A stretch of 46,416 nucleotides of DNA from Bacillus salacetis (GTDB taxonomy: Bacteria > Bacillota > Bacilli > Bacillales > Bacillaceae_B), in assembly GCF_003581585.1 (NCBI RefSeq), contig NZ_QXIR01000039.1:1-46416 (forward strand). The letters run 5' to 3'. Shown here piece after piece: positions 1 to 8,935 of this stretch (the stretch's first letter is position 1; each line of letters begins with the position of its first letter). The notes below the pieces were generated by a model that was not told the origin of the DNA, did no database searches, and was given only the letters and a program-made list of their open reading frames with translations. Both the position numbers and the translations under genes were made by a program.

Positions 1-153
1 CAATTTGTTTTCTACTTTTGCCCCAGCCTCAATTTTTTTGTTGGAAAAATGCTGATACGGATGTCCGCTTTCAATTAGTGAGATTTTAGTATCTCGCTTA
101 CACTATTCAACATAGGCCCAGCAAATTTAATGATAATATCCAGCAATCCTTTT

Positions 154-182
154 TTTACAATTTGTCGAAAGTAGTTTATAAT
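154..182 (+). promoter_or_regulatory. Sigma-A promoter of mqo
   Basis: TTTACA (154-159, five of six matches to the -35 consensus), a 17-bp spacer and a perfect TATAAT (177-182). This predicts a leader of about 160 nt before the mqo start at 348. The rest of the 1-347 gap is very AT-rich and shows no gene; ATTGTTGTG near 255-265 can pair with CACAAT near 308-313, so the leader may fold, but no known riboswitch was recognised. Confidence 0.6.
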
Positions 183-347
183 TATCAGATAATAGTATTT
201 TTATAATTTGAAAAAATTATTATAATAGAATAAGAATAAATTTTATAAATTGAAGTATTGTTGTGTGCCACGGCGGCGCTAATGCAAAAAATAAGTAAGC
301 ACGAGCGTCACAATCATTTTTCGAATATAGGGGATGTGTAAGGTATC

Positions 348-1892
348 ATGAGCAGCGTACAGCAGAAATCAGACGTTATTTTAATCGGTGCCGGAGTCAT
401 GAGTGCAACATTAGGGGCATTATTGAAGGAAGTAGCTCCGGAGTGGGAAATCAAAGTCTTTGAGAAGCTTTCCAGTGCAGGAGAAGAAAGCTCGAACGAA
501 TGGAACAATGCCGGAACGGGACATGCCGCATTATGCGAGCTTAACTATACTTCTGAAAAGGCTGATGGGACGATCGACATTACAAAGGCTGTCAAGATCA
601 ATGAACAGTTCCAGGTATCAAGGCAGTTTTGGTCTTATCTTGTGAACAGCAGCCTGATCCAGAACCCGCAGGATTTCATCATGCCGATTCCTCATATGAG
701 TATGGTCCAGGGAGAAAGCAACGTCAACTTTTTAAGAAAGAGATTTAAAGCGCTTTCAAATAATCCGTTGTTTCAAGGAATGGAGTTTTCCGATGAACCT
801 GAAAAACTCAAAGAGTGGATTCCGCTTATCATGAATGGCCGTATATCGGCTGAGCCGATAGCGGCAACAAAAATCGACTCTGGAACTGATGTTAACTTTG
901 GTGCATTGACGCGTATGCTGTTTGATCATCTCAAGAATCAAAATGTTGAAATCAATTATAAGCATAGTGTGGAAGACCTTAAACGGACAAATGACGGCTC
1001 ATGGGAAGTGAAAATCCATAATATCGAGAGCAATCGAATCGAATACCATACGGCAAAATTCGTCTTTATCGGCGGCGGAGGCGGGAGTCTGCACCTGCTG
1101 CAAAAAACGGGGATCCCAGAGTCAAAACGAATTGGCGGTTTTCCTGTAAGCGGGCTTTTCCTTGTGTGCAACAAACCTGAAATAGCCGCCCTGCATCATG
1201 GGAAAGTTTACGGAAAAGCAAAGGTGGGAGCACCTCCTATGTCTGTTCCGCATCTGGATACCAGGTATATTGATAACAAGAAATCACTGCTATTCGGACC
1301 GTTCGCAGGCTTTTCACCTAAATTCTTGAAAACGGGTTCCAATATGGACCTGATCAGTTCTGTAAAACCGAATAACCTTTTTACAATGCTGGCGGCAGGT
1401 GCTAAAGAAATGTCACTGACGAAATATCTGATCCAGCAGGTAATGCTATCACATGAAAAACGTATGGATGAACTCAGGGAGTTCATTCCGGATGCCAAAA
1501 GCGAGGACTGGGATATTGTCGTAGCTGGTCAGCGTGTACAAGTGATTAAGGACACTGAGGCAGGCGGAAAAGGGACGCTTCAGTTCGGTACAGAGGTAGT
1601 CAGTGCGGCTGACGGCTCAATTGCTGCACTGCTGGGAGCATCCCCTGGCGCTTCTACTGCAGTCAATGTCATGCTGGAGTTATTCCAAAGATGTTTCCCA
1701 GACCAGCTTAAGAGCTGGGAACCGAAATTGAAAGAAATGATTCCATCTTATGGTTTATCCCTGTCTGACAATCCGGAGCTTTTCCGTGAAATCAGTGAGG
1801 CTACTGCTGAGACTCTGCAGTTGAATGAAAACAGGGTTTCATTAGTGGAGTCTTTGGAAAAAGAAGAAATTGATGAAAAGGTGACCAGTTAA
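348..1892 (+). CDS. mqo: Malate:quinone oxidoreductase
   Basis: FAD-dependent, membrane-associated enzyme that oxidises L-malate to oxaloacetate and passes electrons to the quinone pool, bypassing NAD-linked malate dehydrogenase. The 514-residue product opens with a dinucleotide-binding motif ([14 protein letters not shown], about residues 10-23). It has the family-typical [16 protein letters not shown] stretch near residues 52-67 and a glycine-rich [11 protein letters not shown] segment in the middle. Length matches the usual 490-515 residues and the whole protein reads as Mqo. The start is supported by GGGGATG upstream of ATG 348. Single-gene unit: own promoter upstream and a terminator at 1906. 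Nothing odd seen. Confidence 0.95.
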   Translation: MSSVQQKSDVILIGAGVMSATLGALLKEVAPEWEIKVFEKLSSAGEESSNEWNNAGTGHAALCELNYTSEKADGTIDITKAVKINEQFQVSRQFWSYLVNSSLIQNPQDFIMPIPHMSMVQGESNVNFLRKRFKALSNNPLFQGMEFSDEPEKLKEWIPLIMNGRISAEPIAATKIDSGTDVNFGALTRMLFDHLKNQNVEINYKHSVEDLKRTNDGSWEVKIHNIESNRIEYHTAKFVFIGGGGGSLHLLQKTGIPESKRIGGFPVSGLFLVCNKPEIAALHHGKVYGKAKVGAPPMSVPHLDTRYIDNKKSLLFGPFAGFSPKFLKTGSNMDLISSVKPNNLFTMLAAGAKEMSLTKYLIQQVMLSHEKRMDELREFIPDAKSEDWDIVVAGQRVQVIKDTEAGGKGTLQFGTEVVSAADGSIAALLGASPGASTAVNVMLELFQRCFPDQLKSWEPKLKEMIPSYGLSLSDNPELFREISEATAETLQLNENRVSLVESLEKEEIDEKVTS

Positions 1893-1905
1893 ATATATAA
1901 CGGAA

Positions 1906-1946
1906 TCCCTGATCTAATAAAATGGATCGGGGGTTTCTTTTTTTTT
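1906..1946 (+). terminator. Rho-independent terminator of mqo
   Basis: Stem CCCTGATC/GATCGGGG with an AT-rich loop, followed by TTTCTTTTTTTT. Lies 14 nt after the mqo stop. Confidence 0.85.
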
Positions 1947-2003
1947 ACTTTGAATTCAAGAGAGTAAGACAAACAATTTGTAATATGCTACATTAAAATA
2001 AAA

Positions 2004-2195
2004 GGTTGCTTTCACCTGTATTGTTGTTTTTGGGAAAATCCCAGGAGCCGGATTTTCCCTTGTATTGCAAGGTTTTACTCTTGAAAAAGAAAGAGCAGCT
2101 CTTTTCTTTCCTGCTAACTGTTACTTTTTTCTGCGATTTACCAGGATGTTTTATGAAATTTATATCGGATAGCAACAAATTTTACAAAAAGAGCC
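2004..2195 (+). repeat. Interspersed repeat, copy A (192 bp)
   Basis: First of five related intergenic elements. It begins GGTTGCTTTC...TTGTTG and ends AGCAACAAATTTTACAAAAAGAGCC-like, so the ends form an imperfect terminal inverted repeat. Inside is a perfect 10-bp stem GGGAAAATCC/GGATTTTCCC near 2033-2060, then GAGCAGCTCTTTTC and the conserved GATTTACCAGGA block. It fills most of the 335-bp gap between the mqo terminator and the diguanylate cyclase gene. Open frames running through it change between copies and look incidental. Confidence 0.85.
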
Positions 2196-2227
2196 AAATA
2201 AAAAGATAGTAAAAGAGGTCTACGCTA

Positions 2228-3802
2228 GTGAACTCAGACTTAACAGCTTATATCACTCTGATTTGCACTTCCTGTGTTTTTAGTTTGTACCTGTGTATTT
2301 ATGTTTTTGCGAAGAGACACCACTACAAGAATATTGCTCCACTGTTTATACTTCATACTCTTTTTACCTCCATCTATTGCTTAGGCGCAGCCTTTGGCTT
2401 GATGTCCACTACACTTGCAGAGATTAAATTCTGGACTGTTATCCAGTATCTTGGAATGCCGTTTTCCGCCACCATGGGCTTGATTTTTATCATGCGGTAC
2501 CTCGGAATGAATCTGTCATCCAAAAAGCTGATGGCACTTCTGGCGGTTCCTTTTACAAGCTTGATCTTGGTCGCTTCGAATGATTTTCACCAATTGTATT
2601 ATAGAGCATATGAGATACACCCCGAATTGGGGGCTCCTTTTGTATACCAGGAGATCGGCATTTGGTATGTTGTACAAGGCATCTATACATTCGCCAGTCT
2701 GTTTGTCGCATTTATATTCGTCTTTTCCCGCTGGAGGGAAACCGACAAAGACTACCGTCCCCAGCTTCTCTCTCTTCTGTGGGGCCAGCTTGTGCCGATG
2801 ATTACCGCTTTTGTTTATTTACTGGGACTGACACCCCAAGGGATTGACCCTGTTCCTATGGTTCTATGGCTTACTTCGCTCTTCTACTTTTGGGCGATAC
2901 GTTCTTCCAGGATGTTCAGCATTATGCCTATCGCCAAAGACGCCATTTTCAACAGTATAAATGATGGGGTCATAGTATTGGATGAAGCAGGTAGATTGAT
3001 AGAATTTAACCAGGCAGGAAAGAGCATGTTTCCCCAGTTATACAGAAATATGTTTGGCTGGGAATTCAGCAAAGTTTGGACATCGATCTCGGCTTCTGCC
3101 TTTCCACTTCAGCTGAAGAATGCCCCATTCCATCAGGAAGTAAGTCCAGGCAATGGACGCGGAGAACAGGAGAATACGTATCAGGTCCATGTCACACGCC
3201 TGCAAGACGGGCAGAGGCATAATGGGTTCTTAATGATCTTCAATGATATTACGGAAGTGAAGAAGCTTCAGGGGCAGTTGGAGAAGCTTGCCTACTATGA
3301 TGAGTTAACCGGGATTTTTAATCGCCGGGCGTTCTTTCAGCAATGCCAGCAGAACTTTGAAGACGCTAAAAGGGAATCGGTTCCGTATACCGTTTTGCTG
3401 ATGGATATCGACTTTTTCAAACGGGTGAATGACACATATGGGCATTTTACAGGAGACCAATTATTGGTTCATGTTGTGAAGGCGTGTCAGGCTCAATTGG
3501 ATGACGAAGCGATATTTGCCCGTTATGGCGGAGAGGAATTCGTAATTGCCATGAAAGGGTCAACGGGGTCAGAAGGTAAGAACACCGCAGATTTAATCCG
3601 CAGCTACCTCAGGTTACATCCTGTGGTGATAGAAGGGACAAGTCTATCTGTAACTGTAAGCTTTGGTATAGCAGAAACGACAGAAGGAAAAAATGAGACA
3701 TTGCATGACCTTCTTAACCGGGCAGACAAAGCTCTCTATTCAGCGAAGGATGAGGGAAGGGACAGGGCTTGCGTTTACCGGGAAAAGGCCAGATCCGTAT
3801 AG
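2228..3802 (+). CDS. Membrane diguanylate cyclase (7TM-PAS-GGDEF)
   Basis: Predicted to make cyclic di-GMP from two GTP in response to a signal sensed by its membrane or PAS region. The 524-residue protein has an N-terminal block of about seven hydrophobic segments (residues 5-230) of the histidine-kinase N-terminal 7TM type. A PAS domain follows (about 237-345, beginning near DAIFNSINDGVIVLD), then a GGDEF domain (about 355-520). The active-site loop is intact as RYGGEEF (GGEEF 434-438). The residues where the product-inhibition RxxD site would sit read DDEA, so feedback inhibition at the I-site is probably absent. Start is GTG 2228 behind AGAGG. It stands alone between repeat copies A and B; no c-di-GMP effector gene is adjacent. 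Confidence 0.88.
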   Translation: MNSDLTAYITLICTSCVFSLYLCIYVFAKRHHYKNIAPLFILHTLFTSIYCLGAAFGLMSTTLAEIKFWTVIQYLGMPFSATMGLIFIMRYLGMNLSSKKLMALLAVPFTSLILVASNDFHQLYYRAYEIHPELGAPFVYQEIGIWYVVQGIYTFASLFVAFIFVFSRWRETDKDYRPQLLSLLWGQLVPMITAFVYLLGLTPQGIDPVPMVLWLTSLFYFWAIRSSRMFSIMPIAKDAIFNSINDGVIVLDEAGRLIEFNQAGKSMFPQLYRNMFGWEFSKVWTSISASAFPLQLKNAPFHQEVSPGNGRGEQENTYQVHVTRLQDGQRHNGFLMIFNDITEVKKLQGQLEKLAYYDELTGIFNRRAFFQQCQQNFEDAKRESVPYTVLLMDIDFFKRVNDTYGHFTGDQLLVHVVKACQAQLDDEAIFARYGGEEFVIAMKGSTGSEGKNTADLIRSYLRLHPVVIEGTSLSVTVSFGIAETTEGKNETLHDLLNRADKALYSAKDEGRDRACVYREKARSV

Positions 3803-3810
3803 AATTAAAA

Positions 3811-4001
3811 GGCTTTTTTCGCATATATTGCTGCTTTCGGAAAAATCCCAGGCGCCGGATTTTCCCCCTGTATCCAAAGGTTTTACTCTTGAAAAAGAAC
3901 GAGCCGCTCTTTTCTTTCCTGCTCCCGGGGTTTTTAAGGCGAATTACCAGGATATTATTTGAAATTTATATTGAGTAGCAACAAAGTTTATGAAAAGAGC
4001 C
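3811..4001 (+). repeat. Interspersed repeat, copy B (191 bp)
   Basis: Begins GGCTTTTTTCGCATATATTG and ends GTTTATGAAAAGAGCC, forming a terminal inverted repeat. The internal hairpin pairs GGAAAAATCC (3839-3848) with GGATTTTCC (3857-3865). GAACGAGCCGCTCTTTTC and ACCAGGAT are shared with the other copies. It lies between convergent genes, directly before the terminator at 4007. Confidence 0.9.
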
Positions 4002-4006
4002 AAAAA

Positions 4007-4040
4007 AACCGCTTCCTCAAAAAAGGGAAGCGGTTTTTTA
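4007..4040. terminator. Bidirectional terminator between dgc and ahpF
   Basis: Stem ACCGCTTCC/GGAAGCGGT with an A-rich loop, flanked by A7 on the left and T6 on the right, so it can stop transcription from both sides. It lies 8 bp from the ahpF stop. Confidence 0.85.
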
Positions 4041-4047
4041 AAAGGTA

Positions 4048-5577
4048 TTAATTACGAATCAGGTAATCAAACGCACCCAAGGCTGCAGTGGCACCTGAGC
4101 CCATGGAGATGATGATCTGTTTGTAAGCACTGTCTGTACAATCGCCGGCAGCAAATACGCCAGGCATGCTTGTAGCACCTTGCTTATCGATCACAATCTC
4201 ACCCATACGGTTGCGGTCAAGTGCATTGCCGAGCCAGTCTGTGTTTGGAACAAGACCGATTTGGACGAAGACACCTTCAAGATTGATGTGCTGTTCCGTT
4301 TCAGTATCACGCTCAACATATGTGAGACCATTAACTTTATCAGTACCTGTAATCTCTTTTGTTTGAGCATTTTTGATCACTGTAACATTTGGAAGGCTGT
4401 AGAGGCGGTCCTGCAATACAGCGTCCGCTTTCAGATCAGCATTGAATTCAATCACGGTCACGTGCTTGACGATCCCCGCAAGATCAATCGCTGCTTCGAC
4501 ACCGGAGTTCCCGCCGCCTATGACTGCAACGTGTTTTCCTTCGAATAAAGGACCGTCACAGTGCGGGCAGTAGGCTACCCCTTTATTCTTGAATTCATCC
4601 TCGCCTGGTACGCCGACTTTGCGCCAGCGTGCACCTGTTGATAGGATAAGAGATTTACTCTTAAGGACTGCACCATTTTCCAGCTCAAGCTCGATCATAT
4701 CCTTCTTCTCAAGGCGGCTTGCGCGCTGGAGGTTCATGACATCGATCCCATAATCTTTGACATGTTCCTCAAGGCTCGCAACAAGTTTAGGGCCTTCTGT
4801 GTGTTTGACACTGATGAAGTTCTCAATGCCTAACGTGTCCATCACTTGTCCGCCGAAGCGCTCGGCAACAATCCCTGTGCGGATCCCTTTACGTGCTGCG
4901 TAGATGGCAGCACTTGCACCTGCAGGGCCGCCGCCGACGACAAGGACATCATAAGGGTCTTTGCCGGAAAGTTCAGAGGCATCCGGTCCGCCGCCCAGCT
5001 TGCCGAGGATCTCTTCAATGGACATGCGTCCGCTGCCGAATTCTTCCCCGTTAAGGAAAACAGTCGGTACGGCCATGATCTCTTTGCTTTCCACTTCCTC
5101 TTTAAAAGAAGCGCCGTCAATCATCGTATGAGTGACACCCTCGTTGAAGATACTCATCAGGTTAAGTGCCTGTACCACATCTGGGCAGTTGTGGCAGCTT
5201 AAGCTGATGTAGGATTCAAAGTGGTATTCACCATCAAGGTTTTTAACTTGCTCAAGGACGCTGTCATCTACTTTTGGAGCTCTTCCGCTTACCTGCAGAA
5301 GGGCCAGGATCAAAGAAGTGAATTCATGTCCAAGGGGAATACCGGCGAAGGTAACACCTGTATCTTCGCCGATACGGTTCACACTAAAGCTCGGTGTGCG
5401 TTTTAAATCAGCATGCTCCACTTTGATGTGAGAAGACATGGTAGCCAGTTCATCCACAAGAAGAAGCATGTCACGGGAAGTCTCATCTTCACCCGCGCTT
5501 ACTTTCAGCAGGATGTCGCCCTCCAGCAATTCAAGATATTGGGCCAACTGTGCTTTTACATCTGCATCGAGTAACAT
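4048..5577 (-). CDS. ahpF: Alkyl hydroperoxide reductase subunit F (AhpC-reducing flavoenzyme)
   Basis: NADH-dependent flavoprotein disulfide reductase that recharges the peroxiredoxin AhpC. The 509-residue product has the diagnostic N-terminal extension of two fused thioredoxin folds with a CHNC redox centre (Cys128-Cys131). A FAD-binding motif GGGPAG (215-220), a second CPHC redox centre (Cys337-Cys340) and a GGGNSG pyridine-nucleotide motif near 354-359 follow. The N-terminal domain separates AhpF from ordinary thioredoxin reductase. It lies 13 bp after ahpC and is presumably co-transcribed from the PerR-box promoter. Start ATG 5577 has AAGGAGT upstream. Confidence 0.96.
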   Translation of the reverse strand: MLLDADVKAQLAQYLELLEGDILLKVSAGEDETSRDMLLLVDELATMSSHIKVEHADLKRTPSFSVNRIGEDTGVTFAGIPLGHEFTSLILALLQVSGRAPKVDDSVLEQVKNLDGEYHFESYISLSCHNCPDVVQALNLMSIFNEGVTHTMIDGASFKEEVESKEIMAVPTVFLNGEEFGSGRMSIEEILGKLGGGPDASELSGKDPYDVLVVGGGPAGASAAIYAARKGIRTGIVAERFGGQVMDTLGIENFISVKHTEGPKLVASLEEHVKDYGIDVMNLQRASRLEKKDMIELELENGAVLKSKSLILSTGARWRKVGVPGEDEFKNKGVAYCPHCDGPLFEGKHVAVIGGGNSGVEAAIDLAGIVKHVTVIEFNADLKADAVLQDRLYSLPNVTVIKNAQTKEITGTDKVNGLTYVERDTETEQHINLEGVFVQIGLVPNTDWLGNALDRNRMGEIVIDKQGATSMPGVFAAGDCTDSAYKQIIISMGSGATAALGAFDYLIRN

Positions 5578-5590
5578 TTAAACCAACTCC

Positions 5591-6154
5591 TTAGATTTTA
5601 CCTACAAGGTCAAAGCTTGGCTTAAGTGTTTCAGAACCTTCTTTCCATTTAGCAGGGCAAACTTCGCCCGGGTTCTTTCTAACATATTGAGCCGCCTTGA
5701 TTTTGCTTACCAGGATGTCTGCGTCACGGCCGATTCCGCCAGCATTGATTTCAACTGTTTGGATAACACCATCCGGATCGATGATGAATGTACCGCGGTC
5801 AGCAAGTCCATCTTCTTCGTTCAGTACTTCAAAGTTGCGGGTGATTCTTTGAGAAGGATCACCGATCATTGCATATTTGATTTTTCCGATTGTTTCGGAG
5901 CTGTCATGCCAGCCTTTATGAGTAAAGTGTGTATCAGTAGAAACAGAGTATACTTCCACACCAAGTGATTTAAGTTCTTCGTAGTTGTTTTGAAGGTCTT
6001 CAAGCTCAGTCGGGCACACAAATGTGAAGTCTGCAGGGTAGAAGCAGAACACACTCCATTGACCTTTTAGGCTTTCTTCAGTTACTTCGATGAATTCTCC
6101 ATCTTTATAAGCCTGTGCTTTAAATGGTAATACTTCAGTTCCGATTAATGACAT
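5591..6154 (-). CDS. ahpC: Alkyl hydroperoxide reductase subunit C (2-Cys peroxiredoxin)
   Basis: Cytosolic peroxiredoxin that reduces hydrogen peroxide and organic hydroperoxides. The 187-residue length is exactly typical of bacterial AhpC. The peroxidatic cysteine lies in DFTFVCPTE (Cys47) and the resolving cysteine in GEVCPAKW (Cys166). It is the first gene of ahpCF, with TTAGGAGG ahead of the ATG and a PerR-type operator and sigma-A promoter upstream. Nothing unusual. Confidence 0.97.
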   Translation of the reverse strand: MSLIGTEVLPFKAQAYKDGEFIEVTEESLKGQWSVFCFYPADFTFVCPTELEDLQNNYEELKSLGVEVYSVSTDTHFTHKGWHDSSETIGKIKYAMIGDPSQRITRNFEVLNEEDGLADRGTFIIDPDGVIQTVEINAGGIGRDADILVSKIKAAQYVRKNPGEVCPAKWKEGSETLKPSFDLVGKI

Positions 6155-6195
6155 ATTGAATGGCCTCCTAATGTTTTTTTAATCCCATTTTGAGA

Positions 6196-6210
6196 TTAGA
6201 ATAATTCTAA
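6196..6210. promoter_or_regulatory. PerR box (7-1-7 inverted repeat) upstream of ahpC
   Basis: TTAGAATAATTCTAA is a perfect 7-1-7 palindrome differing from the PerR consensus (TTATAAT-N-ATTATAA) only at the symmetric G/C pair. It lies just downstream of the -10 element, where PerR binding would block transcription until peroxide oxidises the repressor. A Fur-family relative could bind it, but the ahpCF context favours PerR. Confidence 0.8.
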
Positions 6211-6220
6211 TTCGATATTC

Positions 6221-6249
6221 ATTATCATATTATCTTTCGAACTTGTCAA
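6221..6249 (-). promoter_or_regulatory. Sigma-A promoter of ahpCF
   Basis: Read on the minus strand: perfect TTGACA (6249-6244), a 17-bp spacer, and GATAAT (6226-6221). The PerR box covers the expected start-site region. Confidence 0.8.
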
Positions 6250-6507
6250 AGGGTAAGCCTTGTATTTTCAAAAAAAGTTCTCATTGAGTCCTGAAATTCA
6301 AGGAATTCCCTTTTGAAATTTTTTTTGATATTCATTCACCCCTCACTATTGTGGACAATATGGCAGAATCTATTCATTTTATAATCAACAATTAATAAAG
6401 CCGTTTTTATCAATAGAGTAAGAGAATTGAGAAGGATTTCAAAAGTACAGCGAGTCACTCGATAGGCGGATTCGGCTTTCAGGGGACAGGATTTGTCCCT
6501 GTATTTA

Positions 6508-6536
6508 TTGACAAATTCTGCATGATTCACTATTCT
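6508..6536 (+). promoter_or_regulatory. Sigma-A promoter of the cobalamin operon
   Basis: Perfect TTGACA (6508-6513), a 17-bp spacer and TATTCT (6531-6536), about 23 bp before the riboswitch. The rest of the gap from 6250 to here holds no recognised gene, only a GGGACA/TGTCCC hairpin at about 6480-6501. Confidence 0.6.
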
Positions 6537-6558
6537 AATAGTAACTGAATACGAAAAG

Positions 6559-6720
6559 AACAGGTTGATTTGCTAATCTAGTAAATCATTAAAAGGGAAG
6601 TCCGGTGAAATTCCGGCGCGGTCCCGCCACTGTAAATGTGAGTTTTCTATCAAATACCACTGTCAAACTGATGGGAAGGTGATAGAAGATGCTGATCATG
6701 AGTCAGGAGACCTGCCTGTT
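6559..6720 (+). ncRNA. Cobalamin (B12) riboswitch
   Basis: The conserved core is plain: GGGAAGTCCGGTGAAATTCC, GCGGTCCCGCCACTGTAA, and the B12 box AGTCAGGAGACCTGCC (6701-6716). The closing stem pairs AACAGG (6559-6564) with CCTGTT (6715-6720). It precedes the DUF4430/ECF operon and turns it off when adenosyl- or methylcobalamin is plentiful, so the downstream genes should serve cobalamin uptake. Output is probably through the terminator at 6814. Confidence 0.95.
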
Positions 6721-6813
6721 TTTGACGCCATTCGACCTACGCGGATAGGGAGGTGTACGATGATTCTGATGATATGTATTTTTTACATAATTCTATCCGG
6801 AACCATGACTATG

Positions 6814-6847
6814 TACACATCTCTTGAAATAGGGGTGTATTTTTTTT
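6814..6847 (+). terminator. Regulated terminator of the riboswitch expression platform
   Basis: Stem TACAC..TCT paired with AGG..GTGTA, followed by eight T residues, lies 94 nt after the aptamer and 33 nt before the first start codon. This is the expected ligand-dependent attenuator. A long-range GGATAG (about 6743) to CTATCC (about 6793) pairing just upstream may be part of the switching structure; that is inference. Confidence 0.7.
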
Positions 6848-6879
6848 GGACAAATATAATTACAGGGGGAGAATTTACG

Positions 6880-8868
6880 ATGAACAAAGCAATTGCACAG
6901 CGCCTCACCGCAATATTTGCCGTCATCTTACTTGCAGCCGGCAATCTGTCATTTGTGCAGCCGGCTGTCCAGGCGGCCGCAATAGATAATGCGGTGACGA
7001 TTAAAGCCATTGATGAAGATGGCGATGTGGTATTACCGCTGACAGCAGTAGAATTTGAAGAAGGGGATAATGCCTTTGATGTATTACTGGAAGCCGGGGA
7101 AACCCGTGATTTAGAGATCAGCTATAAAGAGTATGACTTTGGAAATATGGTAACAGGTATAGGTGAAGCCATTGAGCATGCACCATTCTATTGGTCTTTT
7201 AATGTGAATGGTCTTGCACCTGGGATAATGGGGGTATCTGACTATGAGGTTACAGATACAGACAATCTTTTATTTGTATTAACGGATACATTTGAACCAT
7301 CTGTCCCAACAATTGTTTCCGTCATCGGAAAAAATGGAGAGGAAATTCTCCCTGAAACAGTCGTCACGCTAACGAACGGTGCTAGCGCATACGACGCATT
7401 GACCCAGGCAGCTGCACAGCATGAAGTGGCTGTTGATGCTTCTGTGGATGGGACCTATTTCACCTTCATTAATAATGTTGGAAATGTAGAACTTGGTACA
7501 AATGATTATTGGAGCGTTGGTGTGAATGACGAGTCACTAAATACTAGTATCGCAGATTACACTGTTCAGCCAAATGATCATGTCCAGTTAACATTTGAAA
7601 CCTACGTGCCTCCAACAGATCCGGACCCAGAGGAACCGGGTGAGCCAGAGGAGCCAGGTGAACCAGAAGAACCACAGCCAGAGCCGGAAGAGCCTGCTGA
7701 AGAAGCAGATCCTGTCACGGATGAAGTGATCAATGCCGGCGTTGAAAATATTTTATCCTATATGAAAGCCAACAGTGTTTCCCTTACTTATGGAAATGAA
7801 TGGTGGGTGTGGGGAGCGGCTCACACAACTGGTAAAATCCCTGCTTCCTATGTGGAGAGCGTAAAGGAAAGAGTCAAAACAGTAGAAGGAAACTTCCGTA
7901 ATATTTTTGATTTGGAAAAAGTGATCATGGGATTGTCGGCTGCTGAGACGGATGCGACATCTATTGAAGGCTACAATTTAGTAGATTCGCTGGTCAACCA
8001 CGCAAGCCTTGAAAATCCGTCTATTAATATGAATATCTATGCTTTGCTGGCAGTGGACAGCGGTCAGTATGAAACTCCTGAAGGTTTTAGAGATGGGATG
8101 GTTAAAGCAATTCTGGATCAGGAACTGGAAGGCGGCGGCTGGACATTCTTTGGTTCAAACCCCAGTCCTGATATGACAGGGATGGCACTATCTGCTTTAG
8201 CCCCATACAGTGATCAAGCTGAGGTTAAAGCAGCAATCGGCCGCGCGGTTTCTTATATCTCAGAAGCACAAGGAGAGTCAGGCGGTTTTGATATTGAATT
8301 CAATGGCGGAGATTCCAGTGAATCTGTATCTCAGGCAATAATCGGACTTGCTTCTGTAGGAGTCGATCCGACAGCGGAAGATTTCACAAAATCCGGAGGC
8401 AATCTTGTGCAGCATTTGTTGAAATTCCAGCAGGAGGATGGCGGATTCAGCCATATACTGGATGATGGCGCATCAAGTGCCATGGCTGCACAACAGGCAT
8501 TATTGGCATTTAAGGCGTATCAAAATTTTGTAAATGGAGAAGGTTCGGTTTATCAATTTAATCTTAATGATGGAGAAGAAACTCCAGAAGAACCGGAACA
8601 ACCACAGCAGCCAGAGCAGCCTGAGCAAGGTCAACCGGAAGGATCAGATGATTCAGGCAAAACAGATGATCAAGAGCAGGATCAATCTGAACAACCTGAG
8701 AAGACCGGGGATGCCAAAGATACAGAAAATCAAACAAAAGATAAGAAAGATCAAGGAAAGAAGCTGCCTGAAACGGGAACCAATACGATGGCTGTAATGA
8801 TAGCTGGTCTTGGTTTATTGCTTATAGGCCTCATTCTTTTCTACATCAATCGCAAAAGAACAGCATAA
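6880..8868 (+). CDS. LPXTG-anchored intrinsic-factor/transcobalamin-like B12-capture protein
   Basis: Probable cell-wall-anchored cobalamin-binding protein of 662 residues. In order: signal peptide ending near VQA (about 1-32); two DUF4430/transcobalamin-C-like beta domains (about 35-135 and 140-242), each with the hallmark YW-S-x-x-VN turn and SDY/ADY; a Pro/Glu-rich linker (243-279); an alpha/alpha-barrel-like region (about 280-555) with repeated GGW/GGF helical-hairpin motifs of the squalene-cyclase/intrinsic-factor fold; a Gln/Glu/Asp-rich spacer; and a sortase signal LPETG (629-633) with a membrane helix and RKR tail. The start is ATG 6880 behind GGGGGAG; an in-frame extension to 6679 would lie inside the riboswitch and is rejected. 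Animal intrinsic factor has the same two folds in the opposite order. First gene of the B12 operon. Cobalamin binding is inferred, not shown. Confidence 0.85.
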   Translation: MNKAIAQRLTAIFAVILLAAGNLSFVQPAVQAAAIDNAVTIKAIDEDGDVVLPLTAVEFEEGDNAFDVLLEAGETRDLEISYKEYDFGNMVTGIGEAIEHAPFYWSFNVNGLAPGIMGVSDYEVTDTDNLLFVLTDTFEPSVPTIVSVIGKNGEEILPETVVTLTNGASAYDALTQAAAQHEVAVDASVDGTYFTFINNVGNVELGTNDYWSVGVNDESLNTSIADYTVQPNDHVQLTFETYVPPTDPDPEEPGEPEEPGEPEEPQPEPEEPAEEADPVTDEVINAGVENILSYMKANSVSLTYGNEWWVWGAAHTTGKIPASYVESVKERVKTVEGNFRNIFDLEKVIMGLSAAETDATSIEGYNLVDSLVNHASLENPSINMNIYALLAVDSGQYETPEGFRDGMVKAILDQELEGGGWTFFGSNPSPDMTGMALSALAPYSDQAEVKAAIGRAVSYISEAQGESGGFDIEFNGGDSSESVSQAIIGLASVGVDPTAEDFTKSGGNLVQHLLKFQQEDGGFSHILDDGASSAMAAQQALLAFKAYQNFVNGEGSVYQFNLNDGEETPEEPEQPQQPEQPEQGQPEGSDDSGKTDDQEQDQSEQPEKTGDAKDTENQTKDKKDQGKKLPETGTNTMAVMIAGLGLLLIGLILFYINRKRTA

Positions 8869-8877
8869 GAAATATAC

Positions 8878-8905
8878 GGGTAATCCATCTCTGGATGGAT
8901 TACCC
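8878..8905 (+). other. Perfect 12-bp intercistronic hairpin
   Basis: GGGTAATCCATC, a 4-nt loop, then GATGGATTACCC, in the 67-bp gap between the surface protein and lipoprotein genes. No T-run follows, so it is more likely an mRNA processing, stabilising or partial-attenuation element than a full terminator. This could let the surface protein be made in excess over the importer. Confidence 0.7.
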
Positions 8906-8935
8906 TCATTCATTATAAGAAAGGAGGAGATTTAA

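Noticed and set aside
177..230. PerR- or Fur-like box upstream of mqo
   Set aside because: TATAATTATC-type stretches match only one half-site; the region is AT-rich and the symmetry is poor.
2006..2209. Short frames inside repeat copies A, B, C and E
   Set aside because: Frames differ between copies, start in different phases and conservation is of paired stems, not of codons.
6336..6530. 64-residue frame on the minus strand upstream of the riboswitch
   Set aside because: No ribosome site; covers a GGGACA hairpin and the promoter of the opposite strand.
6679..6879. N-terminal extension of the LPETG protein into the leader
   Set aside because: It would start inside the B12 aptamer and add non-signal sequence before a good signal peptide; ATG 6880 has a strong ribosome site.
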